Assembly: GCF_036245475.1 (NCBI RefSeq) | Contig: NZ_BTPM01000001.1 | Coordinates: 1,054,001-1,118,000, forward strand | Reading direction: 5' to 3' | Source of the DNA: Vibrio sp. 10N | GTDB lineage: Bacteria; Pseudomonadota; Gammaproteobacteria; Enterobacterales; Vibrionaceae | DNA: 64,000 bases | Part shown: positions 46,505 through 56,417 of the stretch, in pieces | Layout of the letters: every line of letters starts with the position of its first letter | Position numbering within the stretch: the first letter of the stretch is position 1 | Notes under the pieces: model-generated | What the model saw: the letters and a program-made list of their open reading frames with translations, nothing else | Told to the model about the DNA's origin: nothing | Databases searched by the model: none | Program-made: the position numbers and the translations under genes

Positions 46505-46551
46505 CGCGTATTTTTCTGTTAAAATGCGCGCCAACTTGAGATGAAGAATTC

Positions 46552-47040
46552 ATGAATTGGTTAGATTTTGTCATTTTGGGTGTGATTGGGCTATCGGCCT
46601 TGATCAGTTTAGTTCGCGGTTTTGCCAAAGAGGCAATGTCGCTTTTGATATGGTTTGGCGCGTTCTTTATCGCCAGCCAGTACTACGCAAAACTTGCGGT
46701 GTACTTTACTAATATCGAAGACGACATGTTTCGTAATGGCGCCGCAATCGCTGCCTTGTTTGTTGCGACTTTGATTGTCGGAGCTCTCATTAACTATGTC
46801 ATAGGGCAGTTGGTTCAGAAAACGGGACTCTCGGGTACAGACAGAGTACTGGGTATCGTATTTGGCGGTTTGCGAGGAGTGCTTATCGTCTCAGCGGTAC
46901 TGTTCTTTGTTGATACCTTTACCACGCTGAACAACAGCGAGTGGTGGGAAACCTCAGAACTGGTTCCACACTTTAAATTGGTCATTGAGCCGTTTTTTGA
47001 ACACATCGAAGCAACTTCTAGTTTCTTGTCTGGCGCTTAG
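46552..47040 (+). CDS. cvpA: Colicin V production protein homologue CvpA
   Basis: 162 residues with four predicted membrane segments. The N-terminus NWLDFVILGVIGLSALISLVRGFAKEA and GLSGTDRVLGIVFGGLRG are CvpA hallmarks. Its role is in inner-membrane/envelope homeostasis and is not well defined; the name comes from colicin V export. It is co-transcribed with purF (36-nt gap) under a PurR operator, as in E. coli. Confidence 0.95.
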   Translation: MNWLDFVILGVIGLSALISLVRGFAKEAMSLLIWFGAFFIASQYYAKLAVYFTNIEDDMFRNGAAIAALFVATLIVGALINYVIGQLVQKTGLSGTDRVLGIVFGGLRGVLIVSAVLFFVDTFTTLNNSEWWETSELVPHFKLVIEPFFEHIEATSSFLSGA

Positions 47041-47076
47041 CGGCGCCAGCTAATGTCGCAAATCGAGGATTAGGAC

Positions 47077-48591
47077 ATGTGTGGTATTGTTGGAATCGTT
47101 GGCTCTACGCCTGTGAATCAGTCTATCTATGACGCTTTGACCGTTTTACAGCATCGTGGCCAAGATGCCGCTGGTATTGTTACCATAGAAAGCAATCGTT
47201 TTCGTCTGCGTAAGGCGAATGGTCTAGTTAAAGACGTTTTTGAAGCGAAGCACATGCAGCGCCTCCAAGGTAACGTAGGTATTGGACATGTTCGCTACCC
47301 GACAGCTGGCAGCTCTAGCGCTTCTGAAGCGCAGCCATTCTACGTAAACTCTCCGTTTGGTATTACCCTGGCACACAATGGTAACCTCACCAACGCACAC
47401 GAAGTTCGTGAAAAGTTGTTTGAGAAAGATCGTCGTCACGTCAATACGACATCGGATTCAGAAGTGCTGCTGAACGTTCTTGCGCACGAAATTGATACCG
47501 TCAAAGGTAATGTGACATCGGATGACGTGTTCCGTGCAGTGACTAACGTGCACCGTGCCATTAAAGGTGCTTACGCCGTAGCAGCGATGATCATCGGGCA
47601 CGGTATGATTGCATTTCGTGATCCAAATGGCATTCGTCCTCTTTGCTTGGGTAAACGTGAAGTAGCAGGCAAAACTGAGTACATGGTGGCATCAGAGTCG
47701 GTTGCACTTGATGCGGTAGGTTTTGATTTTGTACGTGACGTTGCGCCAGGTGAAGCGATTTACGCGACATTTGATGGTGAGCTATTCACACGCCAATGTG
47801 CAGACAACCCTTCACTAAACCCTTGTATCTTTGAATTCGTTTACTTTGCGCGTCCAGATTCATTCATCGATAAGATTTCGGTATACAGTGCTCGCGTTGA
47901 AATGGGTAAGAAGCTTGGTGAGCGCATTAAAGATGAATTCGCAGATCTAGATATCGACGTTGTTATCCCTATTCCAGAGACATCTTGCGATATCGCACTG
48001 CAAATTGCTCAAGCGATTGATAAACCTTATCGTCAAGGTTTCGTTAAGAACCGTTACGTAGGCCGCACCTTCATCATGCCTGGTCAACAACAGCGTAAGA
48101 AGTCAGTACGTCGCAAGCTCAATGCTATCCGCTCTGAGTTTAAAGGTAAGAACGTACTGCTCGTTGATGATTCTATCGTTCGTGGCACAACATCAGAGCA
48201 GATCATTGAGATGGCTCGTGACTCTGGTGCTAACAAAGTGTACATGGTATCGGCTGCGCCAGAAGTTCGTTTCCCGAACGTATATGGTATCGATATGCCA
48301 AGTGCTAATGAACTTATTGCACACGGCCGCGATAATGATGCAATCTGTAAGCAAATTGGTGCTGATGCGCTTATCTACCAAACAGTTCCAGACCTTTTGG
48401 AAGCGGTGGGTCTGGGCAATCCAGATGTTAAACAGTTCGAAGCTTCAGTGTTCAATGGTGAGTATGTGACTGGCGATATCGATCAGTCCTACTTGGATTA
48501 CCTTGATTCATTGCGTAACGATGATGCGAAAGTCCAGCGCGATATTCAGCAAGACTTGGCTAACTTAGAGCTTCATAACGAAGGTATCTAA
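47077..48591 (+). CDS. purF: Amidophosphoribosyltransferase
   Basis: 504 residues. The mature N-terminal nucleophile Cys follows the initiator Met (MCGIVGIVG), so no propeptide is present, as in E. coli. The glutaminase domain is about 2-230; the phosphoribosyltransferase domain holds the PRPP loop [17 protein letters not shown] (about 365). It catalyses the first step of purine synthesis. It is the second gene of the PurR-controlled cvpA-purF operon, with a strong terminator downstream. Confidence 0.97.
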   Translation: MCGIVGIVGSTPVNQSIYDALTVLQHRGQDAAGIVTIESNRFRLRKANGLVKDVFEAKHMQRLQGNVGIGHVRYPTAGSSSASEAQPFYVNSPFGITLAHNGNLTNAHEVREKLFEKDRRHVNTTSDSEVLLNVLAHEIDTVKGNVTSDDVFRAVTNVHRAIKGAYAVAAMIIGHGMIAFRDPNGIRPLCLGKREVAGKTEYMVASESVALDAVGFDFVRDVAPGEAIYATFDGELFTRQCADNPSLNPCIFEFVYFARPDSFIDKISVYSARVEMGKKLGERIKDEFADLDIDVVIPIPETSCDIALQIAQAIDKPYRQGFVKNRYVGRTFIMPGQQQRKKSVRRKLNAIRSEFKGKNVLLVDDSIVRGTTSEQIIEMARDSGANKVYMVSAAPEVRFPNVYGIDMPSANELIAHGRDNDAICKQIGADALIYQTVPDLLEAVGLGNPDVKQFEASVFNGEYVTGDIDQSYLDYLDSLRNDDAKVQRDIQQDLANLELHNEGI

Positions 48592-48627
48592 GCCGCTTTT
48601 CTAAGAGAAGCAAAGAAGCACGCACAA

Positions 48628-48655
48628 AAAAACCAGAGCCTCGGCTCTGGTTTTT
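48628..48655. terminator. Bidirectional terminator between purF and aphB
   Basis: A 13-bp inverted repeat (AAAAACCAGAGCC and complement) with a 2-nt centre, A-rich and T-rich on either side. It serves the convergent purF and aphB genes. Confidence 0.88.
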
Positions 48656-48668
48656 CTTATCTAGCGAA

Positions 48669-49544
48669 TTAATGAAGTGCGTAGTCGATGACAAAATCGA
48701 TAAACAAACGCACTTTTTCTGGCAAATGATCTTTATGATTGTAGAGCATGTAGATGTCACGCGGGTTGGCGCTCCACTCTGGTAAAATTCGCACCAAATC
48801 ACCATTGTCGATGTGCTCTTGAATCATCACATCTGGCATCAAGGTAATACCCAGTCCAGCCGAGCAGGCGCGGCGCACAACATTGAGGCTGTTGGCTTCA
48901 AATCGTGCCTTAGTATTGTTGATGATAGACTCGCCACTGACGTTCTTAAGTTGCCATTTAATCAGTGGCGCACCTTTGAGTAGTCGATGAGACGAAAGCT
49001 CTTCAGCATGTTTTGGCTCGCCATGCTTTGCTAAGTACTCTGGGGTTGCGATCAAAACATCTTTGACTGTGCTGAGTTTGCGGGCAATAAGGCTAGAGTC
49101 GCGCTGCGGTCCAACGCGGAAGATGACATCCCACTCGGTTGGGTCTAGCTGATCGGCGTGGTTGCTCATCGTCAAATCAAGACTGATATCAGGGTATTGA
49201 GCCATAAAGTCATTGAACATAGGCATCATCAAACGTTTGGTGAGGTTTGATGGTGAGGAAATCTTCAGTTTACCCGATGCCCCTTTACACTCGTCGGCAA
49301 TTTCTTCTGACGTAGACGTTAGTCGTTGCAGTAAAGGTGAGCACTCATTGTAAAAGCGCTCGCCCGCTTCGGTGAGTGACAGTTTGCGCGCATGACGATT
49401 AAGCAAGCGAAGGTTCAACGAATCCTCTAGTGCCTGAATGCGTCGAGTAATTGTTGCAACAGGTATCATGGTCTTACGAGAAGTTGCTGTATAACTCCCA
49501 TTTTCCACAACAAGTCGGAACAGATTTAAATCATCGAGTTTCAT
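48669..49544 (-). CDS. aphB: LysR-type regulator, AphB-like
   Basis: 291 residues. The N-terminal sequence MKLDDLNLFRLVVENGSYTA and the following PVATITRRIQALEDSLNLRLLNRHARKL closely resemble my memory of V. cholerae AphB; the C-terminus (SANPRDIYMLYNHKDHLPEK) also matches. AphB activates virulence genes with AphA in V. cholerae and responds to low oxygen and low pH; in other vibrios it controls acid-response genes. It is next to the RssB-like regulator, divergently oriented, also as in V. cholerae. No good Shine-Dalgarno sequence is seen. Confidence 0.85.
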   Translation of the reverse strand: MKLDDLNLFRLVVENGSYTATSRKTMIPVATITRRIQALEDSLNLRLLNRHARKLSLTEAGERFYNECSPLLQRLTSTSEEIADECKGASGKLKISSPSNLTKRLMMPMFNDFMAQYPDISLDLTMSNHADQLDPTEWDVIFRVGPQRDSSLIARKLSTVKDVLIATPEYLAKHGEPKHAEELSSHRLLKGAPLIKWQLKNVSGESIINNTKARFEANSLNVVRRACSAGLGITLMPDVMIQEHIDNGDLVRILPEWSANPRDIYMLYNHKDHLPEKVRLFIDFVIDYALH

Positions 49545-49899
49545 ATATTCAACTATTTGTAATTATTGGTTTTCAATATAGCCCAAAACTTGAAAAAGCC
49601 CTCTGTTTTCCAGTCAGACCGTCTCAAGTTCATTCGCTTATTCAGGCAGTAAATATTGGGAAATCAGCGAATTGAACACTTTTATAGCAAAACCGAGAGC
49701 ACAAGATAATGCCACAATTGGGGGCATTTGTATAAAAATGGATTTCTGCCTACAGTTAAAGTACTCAGGAATGGAGTATGTCCTGTTTTCAATAGTCAAT
49801 GAATTGCATCATTGTAGCGTTTCCTTACGATACGACGTTTGATGTAAACCAAAAATAATAACAATTACACGCTCAATGGAATTTGTGAGGCGTAGTCTT
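49545..49899. other. Divergent intergenic region between aphB and the RssB-like gene
   Basis: About 355 nt, AT-rich near the rssB side. It must hold both promoters and possibly sites for AphB autoregulation. I see no ORF with support, no terminator and no RNA gene. Confidence 0.5.
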
Positions 49900-50994
49900 A
49901 TGTCTAAAACTGACAGTCAAGTTGCTGTGGCTATCGAGCAGCAACACAGTGCTAGGGTGATGGTCGTTGACGATGACCCAGTATTTAGAAGTGTAACCAG
50001 AAAGTTCCTGGAAGCGATTGGTCACCAAGTTGTTGAGGCCGGTGATGGCCTTGAAGCCCTCAAAATGCTTGGTGAAGTTCAGCCTGATCTTGTTCTCTGT
50101 GATTTGGCGATGCCGCTTTTGACCGGCATGGAGTTTACTGAAGAGGTGAGAGTGGAGTATCCGTCGCTGCCAGTGATCGTGATTTCAGCAACTGGGGATA
50201 TGGGCGATGTAGCAAAAGCATTGCGAATGGGGGTGAAAGACTTCCTAACCAAGCCACTAAGTGACTATCGCTATTTGGCAGAGGCCATAGAGGTTGTGCT
50301 TGAAGAGAGCTCGAGCGCGGCCGAACAATCGGACTTTGTGAGCCGTTGGTTTCGATTGGATGATGAAAGTAACGATGGAGAGCAGCAAGAGCAAGAGCTT
50401 CATTGGCATCTGGAGTACTTACAGCAAAACCCCAACGCAGCGAGAGAGCTACTGACGGCGCTTCTACCAGAAAAAGATTCTTCGCTAGGGGCTTGGCGCA
50501 GCAGCTACCGACTATTGCAATCGGCGAGTAGCTTGCCATTGGTATTCGACTATAGCTGGCTGATGAGTGGGCAATTGGCATTTTACTTAGTTGATGCTGA
50601 TTCGGCCGACCAAGGCGGAGTAGCCAGTACACTTCTAGTGCGAACTTTGTTTGATGATTATGTGCGTCGTTTGCAGCACAACACAGTGGATCTCAAAGGG
50701 TTGGCGCGAAACCTAGAAAAGGGCATGGCATGTTCTAATGGAACAAGTACTGTTGAGGCACTGTTTGGTACCATTGATCTCTCCGAGGGTTCCGTGTCTA
50801 TTTTGCCGGCTGGACTCGATTGTCGCTGGGATAATGGCCAGGCGCATTTTAATATCGCTGGAGGCAAGCGACTGGGAGATAACTGCTTGAGTAACTTTAT
50901 GACTAAAGATCTAGCGCTACATGAGGCGGGCAAACTGACCCTGAATCGTATTGGTTCTAGCAGTTTCAGTTGGGACATCAGCTTGATGGTTTGA
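49900..50994 (+). CDS. rssB: RssB-like response regulator
   Basis: 364 residues. A receiver domain (about 20-135; phospho-acceptor Asp in LVLCDLAMPLLTG, Lys in FLTKPLSD) is joined to a C-terminal PP2C-like domain (SGQLAFYLVDADSADQGGVASTLLVRTLFDDYV). This matches E. coli RssB, the adaptor that delivers RpoS to ClpXP. Function in vibrios is inferred. ATG at 49900 was chosen because GAGG lies 9 nt upstream; an in-frame ATG 24 nt earlier has none. Confidence 0.85.
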   Translation: MSKTDSQVAVAIEQQHSARVMVVDDDPVFRSVTRKFLEAIGHQVVEAGDGLEALKMLGEVQPDLVLCDLAMPLLTGMEFTEEVRVEYPSLPVIVISATGDMGDVAKALRMGVKDFLTKPLSDYRYLAEAIEVVLEESSSAAEQSDFVSRWFRLDDESNDGEQQEQELHWHLEYLQQNPNAARELLTALLPEKDSSLGAWRSSYRLLQSASSLPLVFDYSWLMSGQLAFYLVDADSADQGGVASTLLVRTLFDDYVRRLQHNTVDLKGLARNLEKGMACSNGTSTVEALFGTIDLSEGSVSILPAGLDCRWDNGQAHFNIAGGKRLGDNCLSNFMTKDLALHEAGKLTLNRIGSSSFSWDISLMV

Positions 50995-51080
50995 ATGCCA
51001 CGACACGAGGGATAATACCCCCACAATTAATCGGTTTTTGATGGAATGTAATTGAGTTATAGTGAAAATGTTAACGCTTT

Positions 51081-51104
51081 GGGAGGCAATTGCCTCCCTT
51101 TTTA
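51081..51104 (+). terminator. Terminator of the rssB-like gene
   Basis: GGGAGGCAATTGCCTCCC, an 18-nt perfect palindrome, followed by TTTTT. It lies inside the longest version of the next small ORF, which argues that ORF starts later. Confidence 0.85.
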
Positions 51105-51139
51105 GTACACTTTTTCAGCCCAACCCAAGAGTTAAAGTC

Positions 51140-51271
51140 ATGTCCGATCAAGAATTCAAAGAACCTTACAACATTTTTTACTTTTTAGGCTTTATTGCTG
51201 CATTGCTAATCCCAACGCTTCCCGCTACTCTGACATGGATTAGAGTAATGAACGGGTACGCAGGTTTTTGA
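51140..51271 (+). CDS. Small hypothetical membrane protein (43 residues)
   Basis: 43 residues, MSDQEFKEPYNIFYFLGFIA at the start, with one membrane segment (about 12-35) and a C-terminal WIRVMNGYAGF. I recognise no family. The start at 51140 was chosen because an upstream GTG would place the rssB terminator inside the gene. Its stop overlaps the TTG start of ybaN by 4 nt, so the two are probably co-translated. Confidence 0.6.
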   Translation: MSDQEFKEPYNIFYFLGFIAALLIPTLPATLTWIRVMNGYAGF

Positions 51272-51663
51272 CCAGAACGAATTTAACCACTGTAAAGCGT
51301 CTAATGTGGAATACAGTGGGTGGTATTTCTGTTGTTTTAGGTGTGGTTGGCATCGCTCTTCCTCTGTTACCAACGACACCTTTTCTCCTACTGGCTAGTG
51401 CGTGTTTTTTTCGTGGTAGTCCCGCCTTTCATCAATGGCTACAGTCGCACCCCAAACTTGGGCCAGTGATTACCGACTGGGAGCAAGACCGCTGCGTGAC
51501 CAAAACGGTTAAGCGCCGAGGTGCATTGCTTATTATCGCCAGTTTTTCCCTGTCCATTTTTGTCGTTGAACCGCTTTGGTTAAAACTTATGCTGTTAACG
51601 CTGTTTGTTGTTACTTTTACCTTCTTTTTGCGGATTCCTGTGAAACCGCCCGTTGCTGAATAG
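51268..51663 (+). CDS. ybaN: YbaN family inner-membrane protein (DUF454)
   Basis: 131 residues with two or three membrane segments. The DUF454 signature GVVGIALPLLPTTPFLLLASACFFRGSPAFHQWL is clear. Function is unknown. It precedes apt, as in E. coli. The start is TTG at 51268, overlapping the previous stop; an ATG 36 nt later (MWNTVGG) would remove part of the conserved N-terminus and is less likely. Confidence 0.88.
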   Translation: MTRTNLTTVKRLMWNTVGGISVVLGVVGIALPLLPTTPFLLLASACFFRGSPAFHQWLQSHPKLGPVITDWEQDRCVTKTVKRRGALLIIASFSLSIFVVEPLWLKLMLLTLFVVTFTFFLRIPVKPPVAE

Positions 51664-51694
51664 CGCGAAAATCACTAACATTAGAAGGTTGTCT

Positions 51695-51717
51695 GCCCAC
51701 CTTAGATGTGGGCGTTT
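51695..51717 (+). terminator. Possible weak terminator after ybaN
   Basis: A 6-bp stem (GCCCAC / GTGGGC) with a 7-nt loop followed by GTTTTA. Confidence 0.5.
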
Positions 51718-51834
51718 TACTTAATACCTACAGAATGAACGTATCTAGCTAGTTGCCGTTGATTTGACACGCGACAAGCTTAGACCCGTACTCTGCACGA
51801 CAGGCACCCAAAGACCTTTCCAGAGATCAATACT

Positions 51835-52380
51835 ATGACTATCGATAAAATTTCCCTTATCAAAGCAAGCATCAAAAGCATTCCAGATTACCCAAAACCG
51901 GGGATCTTGTTCCGTGACGTGACCAGTCTGATGGAAGATGCGGCGGCGTATAAAGCGACAATTGAGCTAATGGTAGAGAAATACAAAGACCAAGGCTTTA
52001 CTAAAATTGTTGGTACAGAAGCGCGTGGCTTCCTGTTTGGTGCACCGTTAGCGCTTGAGCTAGGTTTGGGTTTTGTTCCGGTTCGTAAGCCAGGTAAATT
52101 GCCGCGCGAAACGGTAGGACAGTCTTATGAACTAGAGTATGGCATGGACACCCTGGAAATTCACACAGACGCTATTGTTGAAGGCGATAAAGTGCTGATG
52201 GTGGACGACCTACTGGCGACTGGCGGCACGATTGAAGCAACAACTAAGCTGATTCGTCAGCTAGGTGGTGAAGTCGCACACGCTGCATTTGTTATTAACC
52301 TGCCAGAGATTGGTGGTGATAAGCGACTTGAAGCGCTAGGTATCGATGTATACAGCCTGTGTGAATTTGAAGGTCACTAA
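51835..52380 (+). CDS. apt: Adenine phosphoribosyltransferase
   Basis: 181 residues. [18 protein letters not shown] at the start, [17 protein letters not shown], and the PRPP loop [18 protein letters not shown] (about 120-137). It salvages adenine to AMP in the cytoplasm. It is 12 nt before dnaX and likely co-transcribed, the standard enterobacterial and Vibrio order. Confidence 0.97.
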   Translation: MTIDKISLIKASIKSIPDYPKPGILFRDVTSLMEDAAAYKATIELMVEKYKDQGFTKIVGTEARGFLFGAPLALELGLGFVPVRKPGKLPRETVGQSYELEYGMDTLEIHTDAIVEGDKVLMVDDLLATGGTIEATTKLIRQLGGEVAHAAFVINLPEIGGDKRLEALGIDVYSLCEFEGH

Positions 52381-52392
52381 TTAGGACGCCTC

Positions 52393-54570
52393 ATGAGTTA
52401 TCTCGCGTTAGCCAGAAAATGGCGACCAAAGAAATTTTCTGAAGTAGTAGGGCAAGCGCATGTGCTTACTGCTCTTGAGAATGCCTTAGACCAAAATCGA
52501 CTTCATCACGCTTATCTGTTCAGTGGTACGCGTGGTGTGGGTAAAACTACGATAGGCCGATTGTTTGCTAAAGGCTTGAATTGCGAAACCGGTATCACTG
52601 CGACGCCGTGTGGCGAATGTTCGAGTTGTAAGGAAATCGATGAAGGGCGCAGCGTTGATCTGTTAGAGATTGATGCCGCTTCTCGCACTAAGGTAGAGGA
52701 TACTCGTGAGCTCCTGGACAATGTTCAGTACAAGCCTGCGCGTTCGCGCTTTAAGGTTTACCTGATCGACGAAGTGCACATGCTCTCTCGTCATAGCTTT
52801 AACGCACTGCTGAAAACGCTAGAAGAGCCGCCAGAGTATGTGAAGTTCTTGTTGGCGACGACCGATCCTCAGAAACTGCCGATGACCATTTTATCGCGTT
52901 GTCTGCAGTTTCATCTCAAGCCGATTACGGTTGATAACATTCATCAGCAGCTCGAGCATGTGTTGAGCCATGAAAACGTCGCGCAGGAACACAGAGCCTT
53001 GTCGCTACTGGCTCATGCCGCTGACGGCAGTATGCGTGATGCATTAAGTTTGACCGACCAAGCTATTGCACTGGGTAACGGGCATGTGAACACCGAGGTT
53101 GTGAGCCAAATGCTAGGCACCCTCGATACTGCTCAAGCATTGCAATTACTTGATGCCATCGTAACGGGCGATGCTCAGCAAGTGATGACGACGTTATCGG
53201 CATTAGCGGATAACGGCGTTGATTGGGATGTTTTGCTGTCCGAGTTAGCGACGCAGTTACATCGTATCGCTATGGCTCAAGCGCTTCCAACCAGTATTGA
53301 CGGAGACGTCGCAGATGGTGACAAAGTGCGCCATCTTGCCAGTGTATTGCCTGCGACAGATGTACAGCTCTACTACCAGATTACGTTGAAAGGTCGCCAA
53401 GATTTGCCATTTTCACCGTCGCAACGAGTTGCGGTGGAAATGACGTTGCTCAGAATGTTGGCCTTTAGACCTGTCGCCCAACTTCAAGCGAGCGAAATTA
53501 CAGCTGCGCCTTCACAAGCGGTGTCAGTAGCGGCAACGAATCACGTACCGCCGCAGCCTGCACCGGTTGAAACTATGTCGACTCCACCAATGTCACATAC
53601 GCAAAGTGCGCCGCAGTACGCTGGTTCAATTCCTCAGTACGAGGAGAGTCCTGAACCGTACATTGATACTTCGCAAATGAGTGCGCCGCCAAGTGCATCT
53701 GGTCACGCACCGTTAAGAGCATCGCAAGGGGCACCTCAGCGCTCAGCACCAGCCGCTCACCCGCCGCAGAACCAAGCGCCGCAGCACCAAGTTGAACCCA
53801 CTCAGACTTCGTCTACGGGTCAGCCGCAAAGCGCACCAACGCGCCCTGCAGGTGGTTTGCGTCATCAACTTCGTTCTCGCAGGCAGTCGACAGGGCAAAA
53901 TACGTCAAGCTCTGGAGCGACCCCTGGAAAAAAGCCTAAAGCGTCATCTGAACCAAGCTCTGTATTAGAGCGAGTTGCTATGCGCACTCAGGGGCGAGCA
54001 CCAAGCTCGGCTCAGGTGTCAGATGTCGCGGCGCAACAAGCGCAACAACCGACCTCGAATGAGCCATATCAATGGCGCCCTTCGAACAATGCAGCTTTGC
54101 AGCAGAGCGAACCGACGATTAAACCGTCGACGCTAAAAAAAGCGTTAGAGCATGAGAAAACGCCAGAGATGGCGAAACGCTTGACCGCTGAGGCCGCCGC
54201 ACAAGATATGTGGGCGGAAATGATTGAGAAACTTGAAGTGGGTAAGCTGGTTCAGCAGCTTGCGCTTAACTCGATTTACAATATAGATGGCACTTCAATT
54301 CAACTTGGATTAAGACCGACCCACGCGCATTTAAACTCGGATAAAAACCAATCCGAACTACTCGCAGGGTTAAATGTCTTATTACAACAAGAGTGTCATT
54401 TGTCGATTGAGATCTCTGAGCAAGGCACAACGCCACTGGAGCTACGTGAGCATTTGTATCAGCAAAAGCTTACCGATGCGGCGCAAAGCTTGCACACCGA
54501 TCCCAACGTGCAGTTCATGTTGACGCGCTTTGCAGCGCAACTGGACGAAGAGAGTATTAGACCGCTATAA
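52393..54570 (+). CDS. dnaX: DNA polymerase III subunits tau and gamma
   Basis: 725 residues for tau, longer than E. coli's 643 owing to a Pro/Gln/Ser-rich linker (about 370-560). AAA+ clamp-loader domain: Walker A FSGTRGVGKTT, zinc site Cys residues in CETGITATPCGECSSC, DEVHMLS and sensor LLATTDPQ. The C-terminal domain IV-V region binds DnaB and the polymerase alpha subunit. A -1 frameshift heptamer at 53928-53934 should also yield gamma of 515 residues. It is followed by ybaB and recR. Confidence 0.96.
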   Translation: MSYLALARKWRPKKFSEVVGQAHVLTALENALDQNRLHHAYLFSGTRGVGKTTIGRLFAKGLNCETGITATPCGECSSCKEIDEGRSVDLLEIDAASRTKVEDTRELLDNVQYKPARSRFKVYLIDEVHMLSRHSFNALLKTLEEPPEYVKFLLATTDPQKLPMTILSRCLQFHLKPITVDNIHQQLEHVLSHENVAQEHRALSLLAHAADGSMRDALSLTDQAIALGNGHVNTEVVSQMLGTLDTAQALQLLDAIVTGDAQQVMTTLSALADNGVDWDVLLSELATQLHRIAMAQALPTSIDGDVADGDKVRHLASVLPATDVQLYYQITLKGRQDLPFSPSQRVAVEMTLLRMLAFRPVAQLQASEITAAPSQAVSVAATNHVPPQPAPVETMSTPPMSHTQSAPQYAGSIPQYEESPEPYIDTSQMSAPPSASGHAPLRASQGAPQRSAPAAHPPQNQAPQHQVEPTQTSSTGQPQSAPTRPAGGLRHQLRSRRQSTGQNTSSSGATPGKKPKASSEPSSVLERVAMRTQGRAPSSAQVSDVAAQQAQQPTSNEPYQWRPSNNAALQQSEPTIKPSTLKKALEHEKTPEMAKRLTAEAAAQDMWAEMIEKLEVGKLVQQLALNSIYNIDGTSIQLGLRPTHAHLNSDKNQSELLAGLNVLLQQECHLSIEISEQGTTPLELREHLYQQKLTDAAQSLHTDPNVQFMLTRFAAQLDEESIRPL
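53928..53939 (+). other. Programmed -1 frameshift site in dnaX
   Basis: The in-frame heptamer A AAA AAG (codons 512-514) matches the E. coli dnaX slippery site. GGAG lies 10 nt upstream, the spacing of the E. coli stimulatory Shine-Dalgarno sequence. After a -1 slip the reading is GCC then TAA, so gamma ends Lys-Lys-Ala, one residue after the slip as in E. coli. A short stem (GCTCT / AGAGC) follows about 20 nt later. Confidence 0.85.
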
Positions 54571-54690
54571 GCCGCTCGCGGACAGAGCCAATGCCCTTGT
54601 GGCTAGCGGCTTTGTCGGTGGGTAGGGGTTGCATTTGATGAATGAGACCCCATGTTATTAATTGAACTATGAATAAACCGAGAGAAACCT

Positions 54691-55020
54691 ATGTTTGGTA
54701 AAGGTGGTATGGGCAACCTGATGAAGCAAGCCCAGCAAATGCAAGACCGCATGCAAAAGCTTCAAGAAGAAATCGCGAACATGGAAGTAACTGGCGAGTC
54801 TGGTGCTGGCCTTGTTAAGGTGACTATCACTGGTAGCCACAGCACGCGTCGTGTCGAAATTGACGAGAGTCTAATGGAAGACGACAAAGAGATGCTAGAA
54901 GACTTGATTGCAGCAGCATTCAACGACGCAGCTCGTCGTGTTGAGGAAACTCAAAAGGAAAAAATGGCGTCAGTAACTGGTGGTATGCAACTTCCACCAG
55001 GCATGAAAATGCCTTTCTAA
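54691..55020 (+). CDS. ybaB: Nucleoid-associated protein YbaB/EbfC
   Basis: 109 residues. [20 protein letters not shown] at the start and the [21 protein letters not shown] core are the YbaB/EbfC signature. It binds DNA as a dimer and may affect nucleoid shape and recombination. It lies between dnaX and recR, as in E. coli, with 23 nt to recR. Confidence 0.95.
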   Translation: MFGKGGMGNLMKQAQQMQDRMQKLQEEIANMEVTGESGAGLVKVTITGSHSTRRVEIDESLMEDDKEMLEDLIAAAFNDAARRVEETQKEKMASVTGGMQLPPGMKMPF

Positions 55021-55043
55021 TTGGAAGATTAGAGACATAATTA

Positions 55044-55643
55044 ATGCGAACTAGCCATATGCTGGAGCATTTGATGGAGGCCTTGCGATGCTTACCTGGG
55101 GTGGGTCCCAAATCAGCACAACGCATGGCCTTTCATTTGTTACAGCGTGACCGAAAAGGTGGCCTACAGCTGGCCGACGCACTCTCTAGTGCCATGACCG
55201 AGATAGGTCATTGTCAGCAGTGCCGAACCTTTACGGAAGAAGAAATTTGTCACATCTGCAACAACCCAAAACGCAAAGAGAACGGTCAATTGTGTGTGGT
55301 GGAAAGCCCTGCGGATATTGCAGCGGTTGAAGCAACAGGTCAGTTTTCTGGTCGTTACTTTGTTTTAATGGGGCATTTGTCACCGCTCGATGGTATCGGT
55401 CCTAGTGATATCGGCTTAGATGTTTTGGATTACCGTTTGAGACAAGGTGACATCGGAGAAGTGATTCTCGCCACCAATCCAACGGTAGAAGGCGAGGCGA
55501 CGGCACACTATATTGCTGAGCTTTGTCATGAACACCAAGTGTCGGCCAGTCGAATTGCTCACGGTGTGCCTGTTGGCGGTGAGCTTGAATTAGTCGATGG
55601 CACAACATTGTCACACTCTTTGATGGGGCGACAAAAGATCTAA
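55044..55643 (+). CDS. recR: Recombination mediator RecR
   Basis: 199 residues. Helix-hairpin-helix near [17 protein letters not shown], a zinc finger [16 protein letters not shown] (about 57-72), and a Toprim domain with [13 protein letters not shown] and [20 protein letters not shown]. It acts with RecF and RecO to load RecA at gaps. It is the last gene of the apt-dnaX-ybaB-recR block, ended by a terminator. Confidence 0.97.
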   Translation: MRTSHMLEHLMEALRCLPGVGPKSAQRMAFHLLQRDRKGGLQLADALSSAMTEIGHCQQCRTFTEEEICHICNNPKRKENGQLCVVESPADIAAVEATGQFSGRYFVLMGHLSPLDGIGPSDIGLDVLDYRLRQGDIGEVILATNPTVEGEATAHYIAELCHEHQVSASRIAHGVPVGGELELVDGTTLSHSLMGRQKI

Positions 55644-55670
55644 GCTCTTGTGCAGACGAACAGCAATGTC

Positions 55671-55694
55671 AAAGGCGCGATTTATCGCGCCTTT
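55671..55694. terminator. Terminator between recR and aqpZ
   Basis: Stem AAAGGCGCGAT / ATCGCGCCTTT with a 2-nt centre, followed by ATTGTTTC on the plus strand. The genes on both sides converge here. Confidence 0.8.
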
Positions 55695-55721
55695 ATTGTT
55701 TCTGGCTGCGCAGAAGTGGGC

Positions 55722-56417
55722 TTAGTCACTGTTATTGCTGATTAGAGAGCGATACACCCAAGCACCAATGATGGCACCAATAATTGGAGCTACCCAAAAT
55801 AGCCACAATTGAGCGATGGCCCAATCGCCTACGTAGAGAGCAACGCCGGTACTTCTTGCTGGGTTTACTGAAGTGTTAGTCACTGGAATGCTGATAAGGT
55901 GAATAAGCGTTAAGCAAAGACCAATGGCAATAGGGGCGAAGCCTTGCGGTGCCCTGCTGTCGGTGGCCCCCATGATGACCAGCAGAAACATAGCAGTCAT
56001 GACAACTTCTGTAACCAAGGCTGAGTTTAAAGAATATTGTCCAGGGGAGTGTTCACCGTAGCCATTGGATGCAAACCCTGAGCTGACGGCATCAAAGCCA
56101 GCTTGGCCTGATGCTATTACATAAAGCACGCCACCGGCTAAGACACCCCCTATCACTTGCGCGATGATATATGGCAACAACTCTTTGGCATCAAAGCGAC
56201 CACCCGCCCACAAACCGATACTCACAGCTGGGTTGAGGTGACAGCCTGAAATGTGGCCTACGGCAAATGCCATCGTTAATACGGTGAGGCCAAACGCAAG
56301 CGAGACGCCAAGTAAGCCAATGCCGACGTCAGGGAAGGCTGCTGCTAATACAGCACTGCCGCAGCCGCCAAGTACTAACCAAAATGTGCCAAACAGCTCT
56401 GCCAAATATTTGTTCAT
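55722..56417 (-). CDS. aqpZ: Aquaporin Z
   Basis: 231 residues with six membrane segments and the two NPA loops: HLNPAVSIG (about 62) and SVNPARSTG (about 182, with the selectivity Arg). N-terminus [25 protein letters not shown] is typical AqpZ. It forms a water channel in the inner membrane. Glycerol transport is less likely because the selectivity His occurs in [12 protein letters not shown]. Confidence 0.95.
   Translation of the reverse strand: MNKYLAELFGTFWLVLGGCGSAVLAAAFPDVGIGLLGVSLAFGLTVLTMAFAVGHISGCHLNPAVSIGLWAGGRFDAKELLPYIIAQVIGGVLAGGVLYVIASGQAGFDAVSSGFASNGYGEHSPGQYSLNSALVTEVVMTAMFLLVIMGATDSRAPQGFAPIAIGLCLTLIHLISIPVTNTSVNPARSTGVALYVGDWAIAQLWLFWVAPIIGAIIGAWVYRSLISNNSD

Noticed and set aside
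51062..51139. N-terminal extension of the small protein before ybaN
   Set aside because: It spans a perfect palindrome plus T5, the rssB terminator, so translation there is unlikely.
54571..54690. Possible 4.5S SRP RNA gene between dnaX and ybaB
   Set aside because: The conserved GGTCAGGTCCGGAAGGAAGC-type core is absent; only an imperfect AAGCCGCT/AGCGGCTT hairpin, perhaps a weak terminator, is present.
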